A stretch of DNA of 64,000 nucleotides. Source: Bacteroidota bacterium (GTDB taxonomy: Bacteria > Bacteroidota > Bacteroidia > Chitinophagales > Chitinophagaceae). The DNA lies in NCBI GenBank assembly GCA_005798905.1, contig SYIK01000005.1, positions 62,001 through 126,000 on the forward strand, in the 5' to 3' direction. The position numbers and the translations under genes are program-made. Positions 18,846 through 27,103 of the stretch are shown here, in pieces. Positions within the stretch are counted from its first letter, which is position 1; each line of letters opens with the position of its first letter. Below the pieces are notes generated by a model. It was not told the origin of the DNA. It was given only the letters and a program-made list of their open reading frames with translations, and did no database searches.

Positions 18846-18863
18846 CTTAGCTATTTTGCTAAG
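18846..18863 (-). promoter_or_regulatory. Hairpin in the pnp leader region
   Basis: Inverted repeat CTTAGC / GCTAAG with a 6-base loop, extendable by one wobble pair, about 50 bases before the pnp start and without a T-run. In Escherichia coli a pnp-leader hairpin is cut by RNase III for autoregulation. The analogy here is positional only, and the stem is short. Confidence 0.35.
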
Positions 18864-18903
18864 CAAGAACTTAAATTTAGAATGCTATAAATTATTCGGT
18901 TGA

Positions 18904-18935
18904 AACAAAAAATTCCTCCAGAAAATGGAGAAATT
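18904..18935 (-). terminator. Terminator after rpsO
   Basis: On the minus strand AATTTCTCCA pairs with TGGAGGAATT (one internal mismatch, 5-base loop), followed at once by a run of T. It starts 5 bases after the rpsO stop. The stem is weak enough that part of transcription may continue into pnp. Confidence 0.75.
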
Positions 18936-18939
18936 AAAT

Positions 18940-19209
18940 TTATTTTCTTAGACCAAGTTTTTCTATCAACTGGCGATAACCTGTAAGGTTATGTTTTTGC
19001 ATATAAGTCAATAATCGCTTACGCTTACTTACTAATTGCACCAATCCACGCTGAGTAGAAAAGTCTTTTTTGTTAGTTTGAAGATGACCGGAAATTTGAC
19101 TAAGTCTTTCAGTCAATAAAGCGATTTGTCCTTCAATAGATCCGGTGTTCGATTCTTTACCGCCAAATTCGGTAAAAATAGTTTTCATTTTTTCTTTTGA
19201 TAGTGGCAT
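18940..19209 (-). CDS. rpsO: 30S ribosomal protein S15
   Basis: Primary 16S rRNA-binding protein of the small-subunit platform. At 89 aa it has the typical length and signature: EGQIALLTERLSQISGHLQ, then the conserved LVSKRKRLLTYMQK segment and C-terminal YRQLIEKLGLRK. It has a strong consensus promoter 50-80 bases upstream and a terminator immediately downstream. Confidence 0.97.
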   Translation of the reverse strand: MPLSKEKMKTIFTEFGGKESNTGSIEGQIALLTERLSQISGHLQTNKKDFSTQRGLVQLVSKRKRLLTYMQKHNLTGYRQLIEKLGLRK

Positions 19210-19260
19210 CTTTTAATTTTTTAAATTCATCCGATTAATAACATCCTATTTAAGTGGCCG

Positions 19261-19291
19261 CAAAGTTACGTTTTTAAGCGATAAAAACAAA
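19261..19291 (-). promoter_or_regulatory. Consensus Bacteroidota promoter of rpsO
   Basis: TTTG (complement of 19288-19291), 19 bases, then TAACTTTG (complement of 19261-19268) is an exact match to the phylum consensus TTTG-N19-TAnnTTTG. Transcription would start near 19254, leaving a leader of about 45 bases before the ATG at 19209. It is the best promoter in the window. Confidence 0.8.
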
Positions 19292-19335
19292 TAATTTCAC
19301 AATTTTTACTTTAGATTTGAACGCAACTCTGTTTT

Positions 19336-19470
19336 ATGATTGACAAGCCATTTTCCGAGAATTCAAAAACAATTTTCAAACCTCATTTACCTATCATGGA
19401 TCGATGGGTAAATCTTGCCGAAATTTCGCTCGAAGAAATTTTTAATCCATTTGCACTTATTGCATCCTGA
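19336..19470 (+). CDS. Possible small ORF (44 aa)
   Basis: An ATG frame of 44 codons ends in TGA at 19468-19470, directly before an in-frame ATG (19471) of the following kinase gene. The predicted peptide begins MIDKPFSENSKTIFKPHL and has no membrane segment or family that I recognise. It could be a real small protein, a translated leader of the kinase gene, or chance. The region is otherwise a 290-base divergent gap. Confidence 0.3.
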   Translation: MIDKPFSENSKTIFKPHLPIMDRWVNLAEISLEEIFNPFALIAS

Positions 19471-19503
19471 ATGCGATCGAATTCATTAATTAGTTTAAAC
19501 CTA

Positions 19504-20574
19504 ATGGAAAAAATTCCCATTTACATTTTAAAATCATTTTTATTTAATGCTGCCGAATTTTCTATTTCGGAATTGGGAAACGGATTGATTAATTCAACTT
19601 ATCAAATTTCGAATTTCAAACAAACAATTGTTCTTCAAAAAATTAATTCAAAGGTTTTTACATCTCCCAAAATTGTCATTGATAATTACATTTCAATTTT
19701 TAACTTTTTACAACAAAGAGAAATTCCGACCCCGCTCCTTTCAAACAAACAATTATATTTTACAATTGATGAACAAGGTGATTTTTGGCGTGCTTTTGAA
19801 TTTATTAATTTTTCAACGACAATAAATTTAATTGAAAACAAAGACCAAGCTTTTTCTGCAGCATATAGTTTTGGCAATTTTACTAAAGCACTTTCCAATT
19901 TCCCTTTTTCAGAAATAAAAGATACAATTCCGAAATTTCACGACCTAAGTTTGCGATTTGATGAATTTGAAATTGCTATTGAAAATGCTTCAACAATAAG
20001 AAAAAAGAATTCAGACTTAATTATCATCGAGTTAAAAAACAGAAAGTCACTCATCCATTTTTTTGAAACATTTAGTAAAAATAAAGCCTTTAAAAAGCGA
20101 CTAATGCATCACGATGCAAAACTTAGCAATCTGTTATTTGATTCAAGAACTAATAAAGTGATAACACCAATTGATCTTGATACAACACAAGCTGGTTACT
20201 ACTTTTCCGATTTGGGAGACCTGATAAGAACTTTGACATGTACCGAATCGGAAAGTTCAATAAAATTTAATTCAATCGATATTAATAGTCAATATTATGA
20301 TTCACTTGTTGCAGGCTATTTGGAAGCAATGGGAAATGAATTATCTCAACTTGAATTGAAAAATATTCATTATGCTGGCTTGTTAATTATTTACATGCAA
20401 GCAATGCGTTTTTTAACTGATTATTTAAATGATGATATTTATTATCGAACAACTTATCCAAATCAAAATTGGGATCGTGCAAAAAACCAATTGATATTGT
20501 TGCAGAAATTGGAATTCTATTTATTCTCAACAAATAAAATAAATGATTACTTATCCACTTCTGCTTTAAAATAG
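19504..20574 (+). CDS. Aminoglycoside-phosphotransferase-fold kinase (sugar kinase-like)
   Basis: Small-molecule kinase of the APH fold. The N-lobe is typical (ISELGNGLINSTYQI, then IVLQKIN with the ATP-binding Lys). The catalytic loop is HHDAKLSNLLFD and the metal site is PIDLDTTQAGYY. The layout matches N-acetylhexosamine 1-kinase (NahK-like) proteins, though aminosugar specificity is inferred. I choose the ATG at 19504 (MEKIPIYIL, 356 aa); an in-frame ATG at 19471 would add 11 residues. Its 3' end overlaps the convergent GSCFA gene by 28 bases. Confidence 0.8.
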   Translation: MEKIPIYILKSFLFNAAEFSISELGNGLINSTYQISNFKQTIVLQKINSKVFTSPKIVIDNYISIFNFLQQREIPTPLLSNKQLYFTIDEQGDFWRAFEFINFSTTINLIENKDQAFSAAYSFGNFTKALSNFPFSEIKDTIPKFHDLSLRFDEFEIAIENASTIRKKNSDLIIIELKNRKSLIHFFETFSKNKAFKKRLMHHDAKLSNLLFDSRTNKVITPIDLDTTQAGYYFSDLGDLIRTLTCTESESSIKFNSIDINSQYYDSLVAGYLEAMGNELSQLELKNIHYAGLLIIYMQAMRFLTDYLNDDIYYRTTYPNQNWDRAKNQLILLQKLEFYLFSTNKINDYLSTSALK

Positions 20575-21557
20575 TTTAAATCTTCTTGTAAGTTCAAATA
20601 GGAATACCGCTGCAATATCGACTTAATATTTTCAACTTGTTTATTTAGAAACTCTTTGTGTGAATTGGTGGATGGATGAAATGGTTTGTGTTTTTTGGCA
20701 ATAGCAATTTTTTTTAATTCTTCCATTAACCCCAACTGCTCTTGGCTCATATAAGTTTCTACAAATTTCTGTAAAACAAATTCGGTTGCCATAAAATTTG
20801 GATGAACCAAATCAATATCATAAAAACGATAATCGCGCAAAACATCAATCAATAATTCATAAGATGGAAAATAAGAAATCGTTTCATATTTGTTAATTAG
20901 CGAATGAACGCTTTCAATTAACCGCGCTTTGCTTCTGTTGTTTTCTACAACTCCATCGCGAACATGACGAACAGGACTTATGGTGAAAATGATTTTTAGT
21001 TTTGGATTAAACGCATTTAATTCTTTATTTAAATTTATTAGCAAATTATTTATTTCATCAACTTCCAAAAGCGATTTTGTAAACCAATTAGCAGGTGCAC
21101 GATGACAATTTGCAACACAACCTCCTACTGAAAGATTTGCCAATTGCGCATTTGATGTAAGTTTATAACAGAAAGCAGAACCCAATGTAACTATTAACCA
21201 GTCAGCATTTTTTAAAAAATGATGAGAATTGGTTTGAGTAGTATTAATATTTTCTAAACAAGCTTTTTTATCAACATGCGAAAAGCGTGAATGATGATTC
21301 CAACTATGCCATACTTCATTTAATTGAAATAAATTATTTTCATCAACTTTTTTGTTTTTGATTGTTGCAATTAATGTTTCGCAAACACTTTGTGGATTAA
21401 ATAAAATTCCACTTGGATTTTGAAACACAGAAATTTTTGCTTCTGCCAAAGAATTTCCAATATATTCTGTAAAACAAGATCCAATTAAAAATATTGCATC
21501 TCGATAAGTAATTTTATTTTCACTTTTTTTTATAGAAATGGGTAACTGAAATTGCAT
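20547..21557 (-). CDS. GSCFA domain protein
   Basis: Member of the GSCFA family (336 aa), common in Bacteroidota. The name-giving motif appears near residue 27 as IGSCFTE. The NPSGILFNP segment, DWLIVTLGSAF and FTISPVRHVRDG are also family-like and suggest an SGNH/GDSL-type esterase fold with Ser in GSCF. The biological substrate is unknown. It has no signal peptide. It is the last gene of the minus-strand group that includes the HMG-CoA-lyase-like enzyme (24-base gap) and overlaps the convergent kinase gene. Confidence 0.8.
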   Translation of the reverse strand: MQFQLPISIKKSENKITYRDAIFLIGSCFTEYIGNSLAEAKISVFQNPSGILFNPQSVCETLIATIKNKKVDENNLFQLNEVWHSWNHHSRFSHVDKKACLENINTTQTNSHHFLKNADWLIVTLGSAFCYKLTSNAQLANLSVGGCVANCHRAPANWFTKSLLEVDEINNLLINLNKELNAFNPKLKIIFTISPVRHVRDGVVENNRSKARLIESVHSLINKYETISYFPSYELLIDVLRDYRFYDIDLVHPNFMATEFVLQKFVETYMSQEQLGLMEELKKIAIAKKHKPFHPSTNSHKEFLNKQVENIKSILQRYSYLNLQEDLNYFKAEVDK

Positions 21558-21581
21558 AATTGATTGTAGAATTAAATTTCT

Positions 21582-22439
21582 TTAATTAAAAAGTTCAGTT
21601 GCCAAAAGCACACTTTTTAAAAGTGCGTTTTTATTTATCGATTTGGAAAATGAATTTGTTTCAAGATGTGCAATCATTAATTCAGTTGGCATATTTCCTA
21701 CTAAATTATCAGCCGCCATTGGACAACCCCCAAAACCTTTCAACGCTCCATCAAATCGTTTACAACCAGAATTTAATGCCGCATCAAATTTTTCTTCCCA
21801 ATTATTTAGAGAAGAATGAAGATGAAGTCCAATTTCTATTTCCGGCATTTCAGCAATCAAATAACCTGCTAGTTTATTAATTTGATTTGTTGTTGCAACA
21901 CCAATTGTATCTGCCAATGAAATTATTTTAATTCCCATTGATGCAAATTTATTTGCCCAATCAAAAACAATTTCATCATCAAACTTATCACCATAAGGAT
22001 TTCCAAAAGCCATTGAAAGATAAACTACAAGCTGCTTCTTATTTTGAATACAACAATTCTGAATTGCGTCCACAGTTTTTAAAGAATCAAGAATAGTTGA
22101 ATTTGTATTTCGTAATTGAAATGTTTCAGAAACAGAAAAAGGAAAACCCAAATAAGTTATTTCATCAAAAGCAGCAGCATCGTTCGCTCCGCGAATATTT
22201 GCAACAATTGCCAATAATTTAGAAGAAGAATTAGTTAAATTCAATTTAGGAATTATCAGTTTTGTATCTGCCATTTGTGGAATAGCTTTTGGAGAAACAA
22301 AACTTCCAAAATCAATTGTGTCAAAGCCAACTTGAAGAAGACTATTTAAGTAGTTGATTTTTTTTTCAGTTGGAATATTCGATTTCCAACCTTGCATTGC
22401 ATCTCGCGGACATTCAATTAATTTAATTGAAGTGTTCAT
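21582..22439 (-). CDS. Hydroxymethylglutaryl-CoA lyase-like enzyme
   Basis: DRE-TIM metallolyase of 285 aa, probably cleaving HMG-CoA to acetoacetate and acetyl-CoA (leucine breakdown). The N-terminal ECPRDAMQG corresponds to the family's GPRDGLQ, and GFGGCPMAADNLVGNMPTE carries the lid cysteine. The metal segment reads GLHLHSSLNNW, where classical enzymes have HxHDT, so the motif is divergent; I recall similar Bacteroidota forms. Its stop-side neighbour is the GSCFA gene. Its start overlaps the end of rlmB by 4 bases, which implies translational coupling. Confidence 0.75.
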   Translation of the reverse strand: MNTSIKLIECPRDAMQGWKSNIPTEKKINYLNSLLQVGFDTIDFGSFVSPKAIPQMADTKLIIPKLNLTNSSSKLLAIVANIRGANDAAAFDEITYLGFPFSVSETFQLRNTNSTILDSLKTVDAIQNCCIQNKKQLVVYLSMAFGNPYGDKFDDEIVFDWANKFASMGIKIISLADTIGVATTNQINKLAGYLIAEMPEIEIGLHLHSSLNNWEEKFDAALNSGCKRFDGALKGFGGCPMAADNLVGNMPTELMIAHLETNSFSKSINKNALLKSVLLATELFN

Positions 22440-23203
22440 AATTGATTGCGTTGTTTCATTGCTTCATAAAGTATAATTCCGGTTGCAACTGAAACATTGA
22501 ATGAATCAAAATCTCTTCCCATTGGAATTTTAATTTTATGATCACAAATTTTTTGCAATGCAGGATAAACTCCATTTTCTTCGCTTCCCATTATAATTGC
22601 ACATGGCTCGATAAGGCTGCAATCGTGTATGGTGTTTTCAGCTTTCATTTCACTAGCAAAAACTTTTATACCATTTAAGTGAAGTTCATCAACAGTTTTC
22701 ATAAGACTGTTCACTCTGCAAATTGGTATTTTTTCCAATGCTCCGGCAGAAGTTGCAATTGCATCATCATTTAAGGCTCCAACTCCTTTATCTGGAATAA
22801 TTATAGCATGAACGCCACAGCAGAAAGCCGTTCTAGCAATTCCGCCAATATTTCGAATATCCGTAATCCCATCTAAAATTAAAAAAAACGGAGACTTCCC
22901 TTCCTCTACAACTTGCGAAATAATATCCTGCAATTGATAATAATGAACTTTAGAAATAACGGCAACACATCCTTCGTGATTAGAAATATTAAATCCATCA
23001 AGTTTTGCTCTGGGAACATAACTGATAGGTACTAAATATTGCTGCGCTAATTTTTTAATTTCATTAATTCCTTGGTGAATCGCTTTGGGGTCTAAATATA
23101 TTTTATCAAATGCTTGCCCATTTTGCAACGCATTTATAATTGCATCTCTTCCGAATACGAGTGTACTTTTTTTGGGACGTTGTTGGCTTTTCATATTTTT
23201 CAT
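22436..23203 (-). CDS. rlmB: 23S rRNA 2'-O-methyltransferase (RlmB/TrmH family)
   Basis: SPOUT methyltransferase that methylates the 2'-OH of a guanosine in 23S rRNA (position 2251 in E. coli). The N-terminal L30e-like substrate domain (LVFGRDAIINALQNG) is followed by the trefoil-knot domain with ILDGITDIRNIGGIARTA, IIMGSEENGVYP and IPMGRDFDSFNVSVATGI, which are the three family motifs. I take the ATG at 23203; another ATG at 23194 and a TTG at 23209 are also in frame. It overlaps the lyase gene by 4 bases. Confidence 0.92.
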   Translation of the reverse strand: MKNMKSQQRPKKSTLVFGRDAIINALQNGQAFDKIYLDPKAIHQGINEIKKLAQQYLVPISYVPRAKLDGFNISNHEGCVAVISKVHYYQLQDIISQVVEEGKSPFFLILDGITDIRNIGGIARTAFCCGVHAIIIPDKGVGALNDDAIATSAGALEKIPICRVNSLMKTVDELHLNGIKVFASEMKAENTIHDCSLIEPCAIIMGSEENGVYPALQKICDHKIKIPMGRDFDSFNVSVATGIILYEAMKQRNQL

Positions 23204-23213
23204 ATTCAAAGAA

Positions 23214-23249
23214 ACAAAAAAACCTGTAAGTTGAAAAACTTGCAGGTTT
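23214..23249 (-). terminator. Rho-independent terminator of metK
   Basis: On the minus strand an 11-bp stem with one wobble pair (AACCTGCAAGT / ACTTACAGGTT) is followed by a T-run. It lies between the metK stop and the rlmB start. Confidence 0.88.
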
Positions 23250-23270
23250 TAAAATTAGATTTATTTAAAA

Positions 23271-24548
23271 TTAAAGTCCGAATGCTTTTTTTACACTATC
23301 CACCATATCTACTTTTTCCCAAGTAAACAATTCTACTTTAACTGTTTTTTCATTTTCTTTTCCTTTATTGAAAACCTTCGTTACAGTTTTTGGAGTTCTT
23401 CCCATGTGTCCATATGCTGCAGTTTCGGAATAAATAGGATTGCGCAATTTTAGTCGTTGTTCGATTGCATAAGGGCGCATATCAAATATTTTTTCCACTT
23501 TCTTTGCAATTTCACCATCGCTCATTTTTACTTTTGCAGTTCCATAAGTATCAATAAATAATCCGCAAGGTTTCGCAACGCCAATTGCATAAGAAACCTG
23601 AACCAACACTTCGTCACATAAACCTGCTGCAACTAAATTTTTTGCAATATGTCTTGTTGCATACGCTGCGCTGCGATCTACTTTACTTGGATCTTTCCCA
23701 CTAAACGCACCGCCTCCATGAGCTCCTTTTCCACCGTAAGTATCTACAATTATTTTTCTTCCTGTCAAACCTGTATCGCCGTGTGGGCCACCAATTACAA
23801 ATTTTCCGGTTGGATTTATATGATAAGTAATTTTATCGTTAAACAATTTTTGAATAGACGATTTTAATTGTTTTTTAACGCGAGGAATAATTACTTCAAT
23901 AATGTCTTTTCTAATTTTAGCCAACATTATTTTGTCCGTATCAAATTCATCGTGTTGAGTTGAAACAACAATTGTATCAATGCGAATTGGTTTATTATTA
24001 TCGTCATATTCAATCGTTACTTGACTTTTAGCATCGGGACGCAAGTATTTTAATTCTTTCCCTGCACGTCTTGTTTTCGATAATTCAAGCAATATTTTAT
24101 GCGCTAAATCAAGCGCCAATGGCATGTAATTGTCTGTTTCTTTTGTTGCATAGCCAAACATCATTCCTTGGTCGCCAGCTCCTTGTGCATTTGCTTTTGC
24201 TTCAAAATTTAAAACTTTTGTACTTCTGTCAATGCCGCGATTGATATCTGCGCTTTGCTCGTGAATAGCTGAAAGTATGCCACAACTATTTGCTTCAAAC
24301 ATGTACTCAGCCTTGGTATAACCAACTTCGCGAATTACTTTACGGGCAATTTCTTGCACATCAAGGTATGTTTTTGATTTTACTTCTCCAGCTAAAACAA
24401 CCTGACCTGTTGTAACTAAAGTTTCGCAAGCCACTTTGCTTTGCGAATCGTACGCTAAAAAATTATCAATTAATGCATCACTAATTTGGTCAGCTAATTT
24501 ATCCGGATGACCTTCAGAAACACTTTCAGATGTAAATAAATAAGACAT
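23271..24548 (-). CDS. metK: S-adenosylmethionine synthetase
   Basis: Makes SAM from methionine and ATP. Family motifs are visible: [13 protein letters not shown] at the N-terminus, [13 protein letters not shown], and [19 protein letters not shown] in the last third. At 425 aa it is longer than E. coli MetK (384 aa), as often seen in Bacteroidota, partly through the segment around residue 200. It has its own terminator. Upstream lies the DUF4270 lipoprotein gene with a 38-base gap. Confidence 0.97.
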   Translation of the reverse strand: MSYLFTSESVSEGHPDKLADQISDALIDNFLAYDSQSKVACETLVTTGQVVLAGEVKSKTYLDVQEIARKVIREVGYTKAEYMFEANSCGILSAIHEQSADINRGIDRSTKVLNFEAKANAQGAGDQGMMFGYATKETDNYMPLALDLAHKILLELSKTRRAGKELKYLRPDAKSQVTIEYDDNNKPIRIDTIVVSTQHDEFDTDKIMLAKIRKDIIEVIIPRVKKQLKSSIQKLFNDKITYHINPTGKFVIGGPHGDTGLTGRKIIVDTYGGKGAHGGGAFSGKDPSKVDRSAAYATRHIAKNLVAAGLCDEVLVQVSYAIGVAKPCGLFIDTYGTAKVKMSDGEIAKKVEKIFDMRPYAIEQRLKLRNPIYSETAAYGHMGRTPKTVTKVFNKGKENEKTVKVELFTWEKVDMVDSVKKAFGL

Positions 24549-24586
24549 AATTATGGGTTATAAGTTTTGGAAATAAAATTAAGGAA

Positions 24587-26044
24587 TTAGATTTTAGAAT
24601 AAATAATTCTTAATCTCATTTTTTGTGTTGCGTGATTTCCTCCACCAAGCCGAACTCGACCAATTCCCATGGAAGGATTTATTTGAATAAAATCAGAAAT
24701 AATTGCGCCAACATTATTGGCGTTATCTATTTTAATTTCATTTTGAACATATCGATGGGCAAGCAATCGGAAGTTATTAAGCGGTTCTTTTTTAGTCATC
24801 ACATTTTGTACATAGCGACTAATATTGAATTTCCACTGACGAATATTGTTTCCAGAAGCATCAACTGCATTTTTACCGAACATACCAAAAAGTTGTTGTC
24901 CAAGGCCGGTATTGTCCGGCACATAATCGTACGGAAAAACTTTATGTTTACCGCGCAAAGAATCAAATACATCTAAATACAATGCAAGCGGTGTTGTAAA
25001 AGTTTTATCGGAAACATCATAAACTTGTTCCATAATTAAATCGGCACGATGAACAATTCGATTAGTAAGATTTTTTAAAGCTGGAATTTTAATTGTGGAA
25101 TAACTACCTGGTGCATTTATTAAATAAACAAAATCGTCGGGAGTTGAGCCGCCTTGGGAGTTTAGCAAGGGCGTCCCAGCAATATTTCTATCAATAAAAT
25201 TGTGATTAGATGAAATATTAGTGAAATTAAAATAAGCAACAGTTGTATCTCTTTTGCCGTTTTTAGTGTAGCGGTAATAAATTGCCAATTTGGTATTTGG
25301 ATTATTCGACAAACCAAATGACATTAATGCATTTCCGCCAAATGCTGGATCAGTTTCAACAGCAAATCCTTTTACATAAGTTTTAAATGCAGAATCAGAA
25401 GCATAAGCGGTAAGTGTGTCATAACCAGTAAGTAACCGTTGTCCAAAACTGTTGGATAAACGAATCCTTAACTGATTTATAGTTGTATCTTTATAGACTT
25501 TTATACTATCATTTAGTTCGTAAGGATTTACATCTTTAGTAGCTAATAATTGCCCATTAGTAAAGTACTGCTGACGAACTTGATAAAGTGAATCAACCTT
25601 AAAAACATTTGATTGATCCAATTCAAAAACCTTAACTCGCTGCTTTGTAATCGTATCTCCGTAAACTCCGGTATAACCCAATACCAAAACGCAGGAATCA
25701 AAATGAAGACTATCAGGATTAAGAATTTCGGAAAATTTGAATTTGTAAAACGTCGGTTTTAACTCCAGATAAATTTTAGCATTTGTTTTACCAAAAATAG
25801 GATCAGAAGAAATCGTTCCTAAAAAATGATTATCAAACCTATTCATTCCAAGAGAATCATTTGCAGCTGTAAAAAACTCATTAAAAGTCTCGACAGTTAA
25901 AGTAGTATCGAATGTTGTAACGCCATCTGGAATGATATCATCGCCAATTTCAGTATACTCATTTATCTTTTTACAAGAAGAAAAAAATAAAATAAATGTT
26001 AAAAACAAAGAGGAAACTGTAAGTGTATATTTCTGCACGATCAA
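24587..26044 (-). CDS. DUF4270 family lipoprotein
   Basis: Outer-surface or periplasmic lipoprotein of 485 aa found through the Bacteroidota; function unknown. A hydrophobic signal (residues 8-22) ends in the lipobox FSSC, followed by the family's opening IGDDIIPDGVTTFDTT. The body is beta-rich, with repeated strand patterns and the C-terminal RLRIIYSK typical of the family. The start is a TTG at 26044 (MIVQKYTL); a GTG lies at 26038. It follows the GT5 gene on the same strand with a 43-base gap, and this pairing is usual in the phylum. Confidence 0.85.
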   Translation of the reverse strand: MIVQKYTLTVSSLFLTFILFFSSCKKINEYTEIGDDIIPDGVTTFDTTLTVETFNEFFTAANDSLGMNRFDNHFLGTISSDPIFGKTNAKIYLELKPTFYKFKFSEILNPDSLHFDSCVLVLGYTGVYGDTITKQRVKVFELDQSNVFKVDSLYQVRQQYFTNGQLLATKDVNPYELNDSIKVYKDTTINQLRIRLSNSFGQRLLTGYDTLTAYASDSAFKTYVKGFAVETDPAFGGNALMSFGLSNNPNTKLAIYYRYTKNGKRDTTVAYFNFTNISSNHNFIDRNIAGTPLLNSQGGSTPDDFVYLINAPGSYSTIKIPALKNLTNRIVHRADLIMEQVYDVSDKTFTTPLALYLDVFDSLRGKHKVFPYDYVPDNTGLGQQLFGMFGKNAVDASGNNIRQWKFNISRYVQNVMTKKEPLNNFRLLAHRYVQNEIKIDNANNVGAIISDFIQINPSMGIGRVRLGGGNHATQKMRLRIIYSKI

Positions 26045-26087
26045 AAAGATTAGTTGTAAAAAATCATTATTAAACTAGGTAATTCTT

Positions 26088-26903
26088 CTATTTATTTGCA
26101 AGATCTTTAAACAATTGTAAATAGTCTGTTAAATCTGAATCAGGATTATATAATAAAGTTTTCTTGCCCCGAACCTTGGTAAATTCATCCTGTAGTTTTT
26201 TATCAATTTTTTCGGCACCAAAAGTTATTACATCTGCGTAAGTTGCACCTCCACGGAATAAAGCCACATTATTCGTCTCCTTAAAAACTTCTAAATCCTT
26301 TTCTTTAATCGTTGGATGAATAAGTGCTTTTTTCAAAAACCCATTTCCGAGTTTCTCTTTAAAGGAGGTTTGGCCAATTGTGAATACAATTTTACTTTGA
26401 GAAAAAACAGGTTCTTTTTTGTAAACAGTTTTTAAATAAACTGGTATTAATCCTGTCATCCAACCACTACAATGAATTATGTCTGGCGGCCAACCAAATT
26501 TTTTAACGGTTTCTAGAGCACCTTTACAATAAAAAATTGTTCTGAGATCATTATCTGCATGCCATTTTTCATTTTCATCATGAAAAATAGTTCGTCTTTT
26601 AAAAAGATCCTCGTTGTCTAGAAAATAAATTTGTAACCGAGCATTAGGAAGTGAGGCTACTTTGATTTGCAATGGCAAATCATCGTTATCAATTGAGACA
26701 TTAATACCAGATAAACGCACGACTTCGTGCAAACGATGACGTCGTTCATTTATAACTCCAAAGCGAGGCATTATACAGCGAACTTCTAAACCTTCTGCAT
26801 TGGATTTTATTGCAAGCCGATTAACGATTTCACAGAACTCAGTTAACTCCAAATAGGGCGACATTTCGTTTGCAATAAATAAAATTCTTTTTTTTGATAT
26901 CAT
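26088..26903 (-). CDS. Glycogen/starch synthase catalytic-domain (GT5) protein
   Basis: Resembles the N-terminal GT5 half of glycogen synthase: FIANEMSPYLELTEFCEIVNRL at the start, PDIIHCSGWMTGLIPVYLK in the middle. The C-terminal GT1 half that holds the ADP-glucose site is absent, so at 271 aa this is about half of GlgA. This short form is common in Bacteroidota and its activity is not established. I choose the ATG at 26903 (MISKKRIL); a TTG at 26924 would add seven residues. Downstream is the DUF4270 gene. The 200-base divergent gap to the flippase-like gene has a TATTTTTG box (27065-27072) but no good -33 element. Confidence 0.8.
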   Translation of the reverse strand: MISKKRILFIANEMSPYLELTEFCEIVNRLAIKSNAEGLEVRCIMPRFGVINERRHRLHEVVRLSGINVSIDNDDLPLQIKVASLPNARLQIYFLDNEDLFKRRTIFHDENEKWHADNDLRTIFYCKGALETVKKFGWPPDIIHCSGWMTGLIPVYLKTVYKKEPVFSQSKIVFTIGQTSFKEKLGNGFLKKALIHPTIKEKDLEVFKETNNVALFRGGATYADVITFGAEKIDKKLQDEFTKVRGKKTLLYNPDSDLTDYLQLFKDLANK

Positions 26904-27103
26904 GTAGGTTGTTTTTACACCCAAACAATTAATTCAAATTTTTAAGACGACCGCAAAGGTAACAATTTTGAAGCAAAATTTGCAATTCTATATCAACAAC
27001 TCATTTCTTCAACATACATTATGAATAATTTTATGTTATATAAAAGCAATTGTAACATCTACCCTATTTTTGTTTATCCCAAATTTTCATCTTCCTACTT
27101 TCT

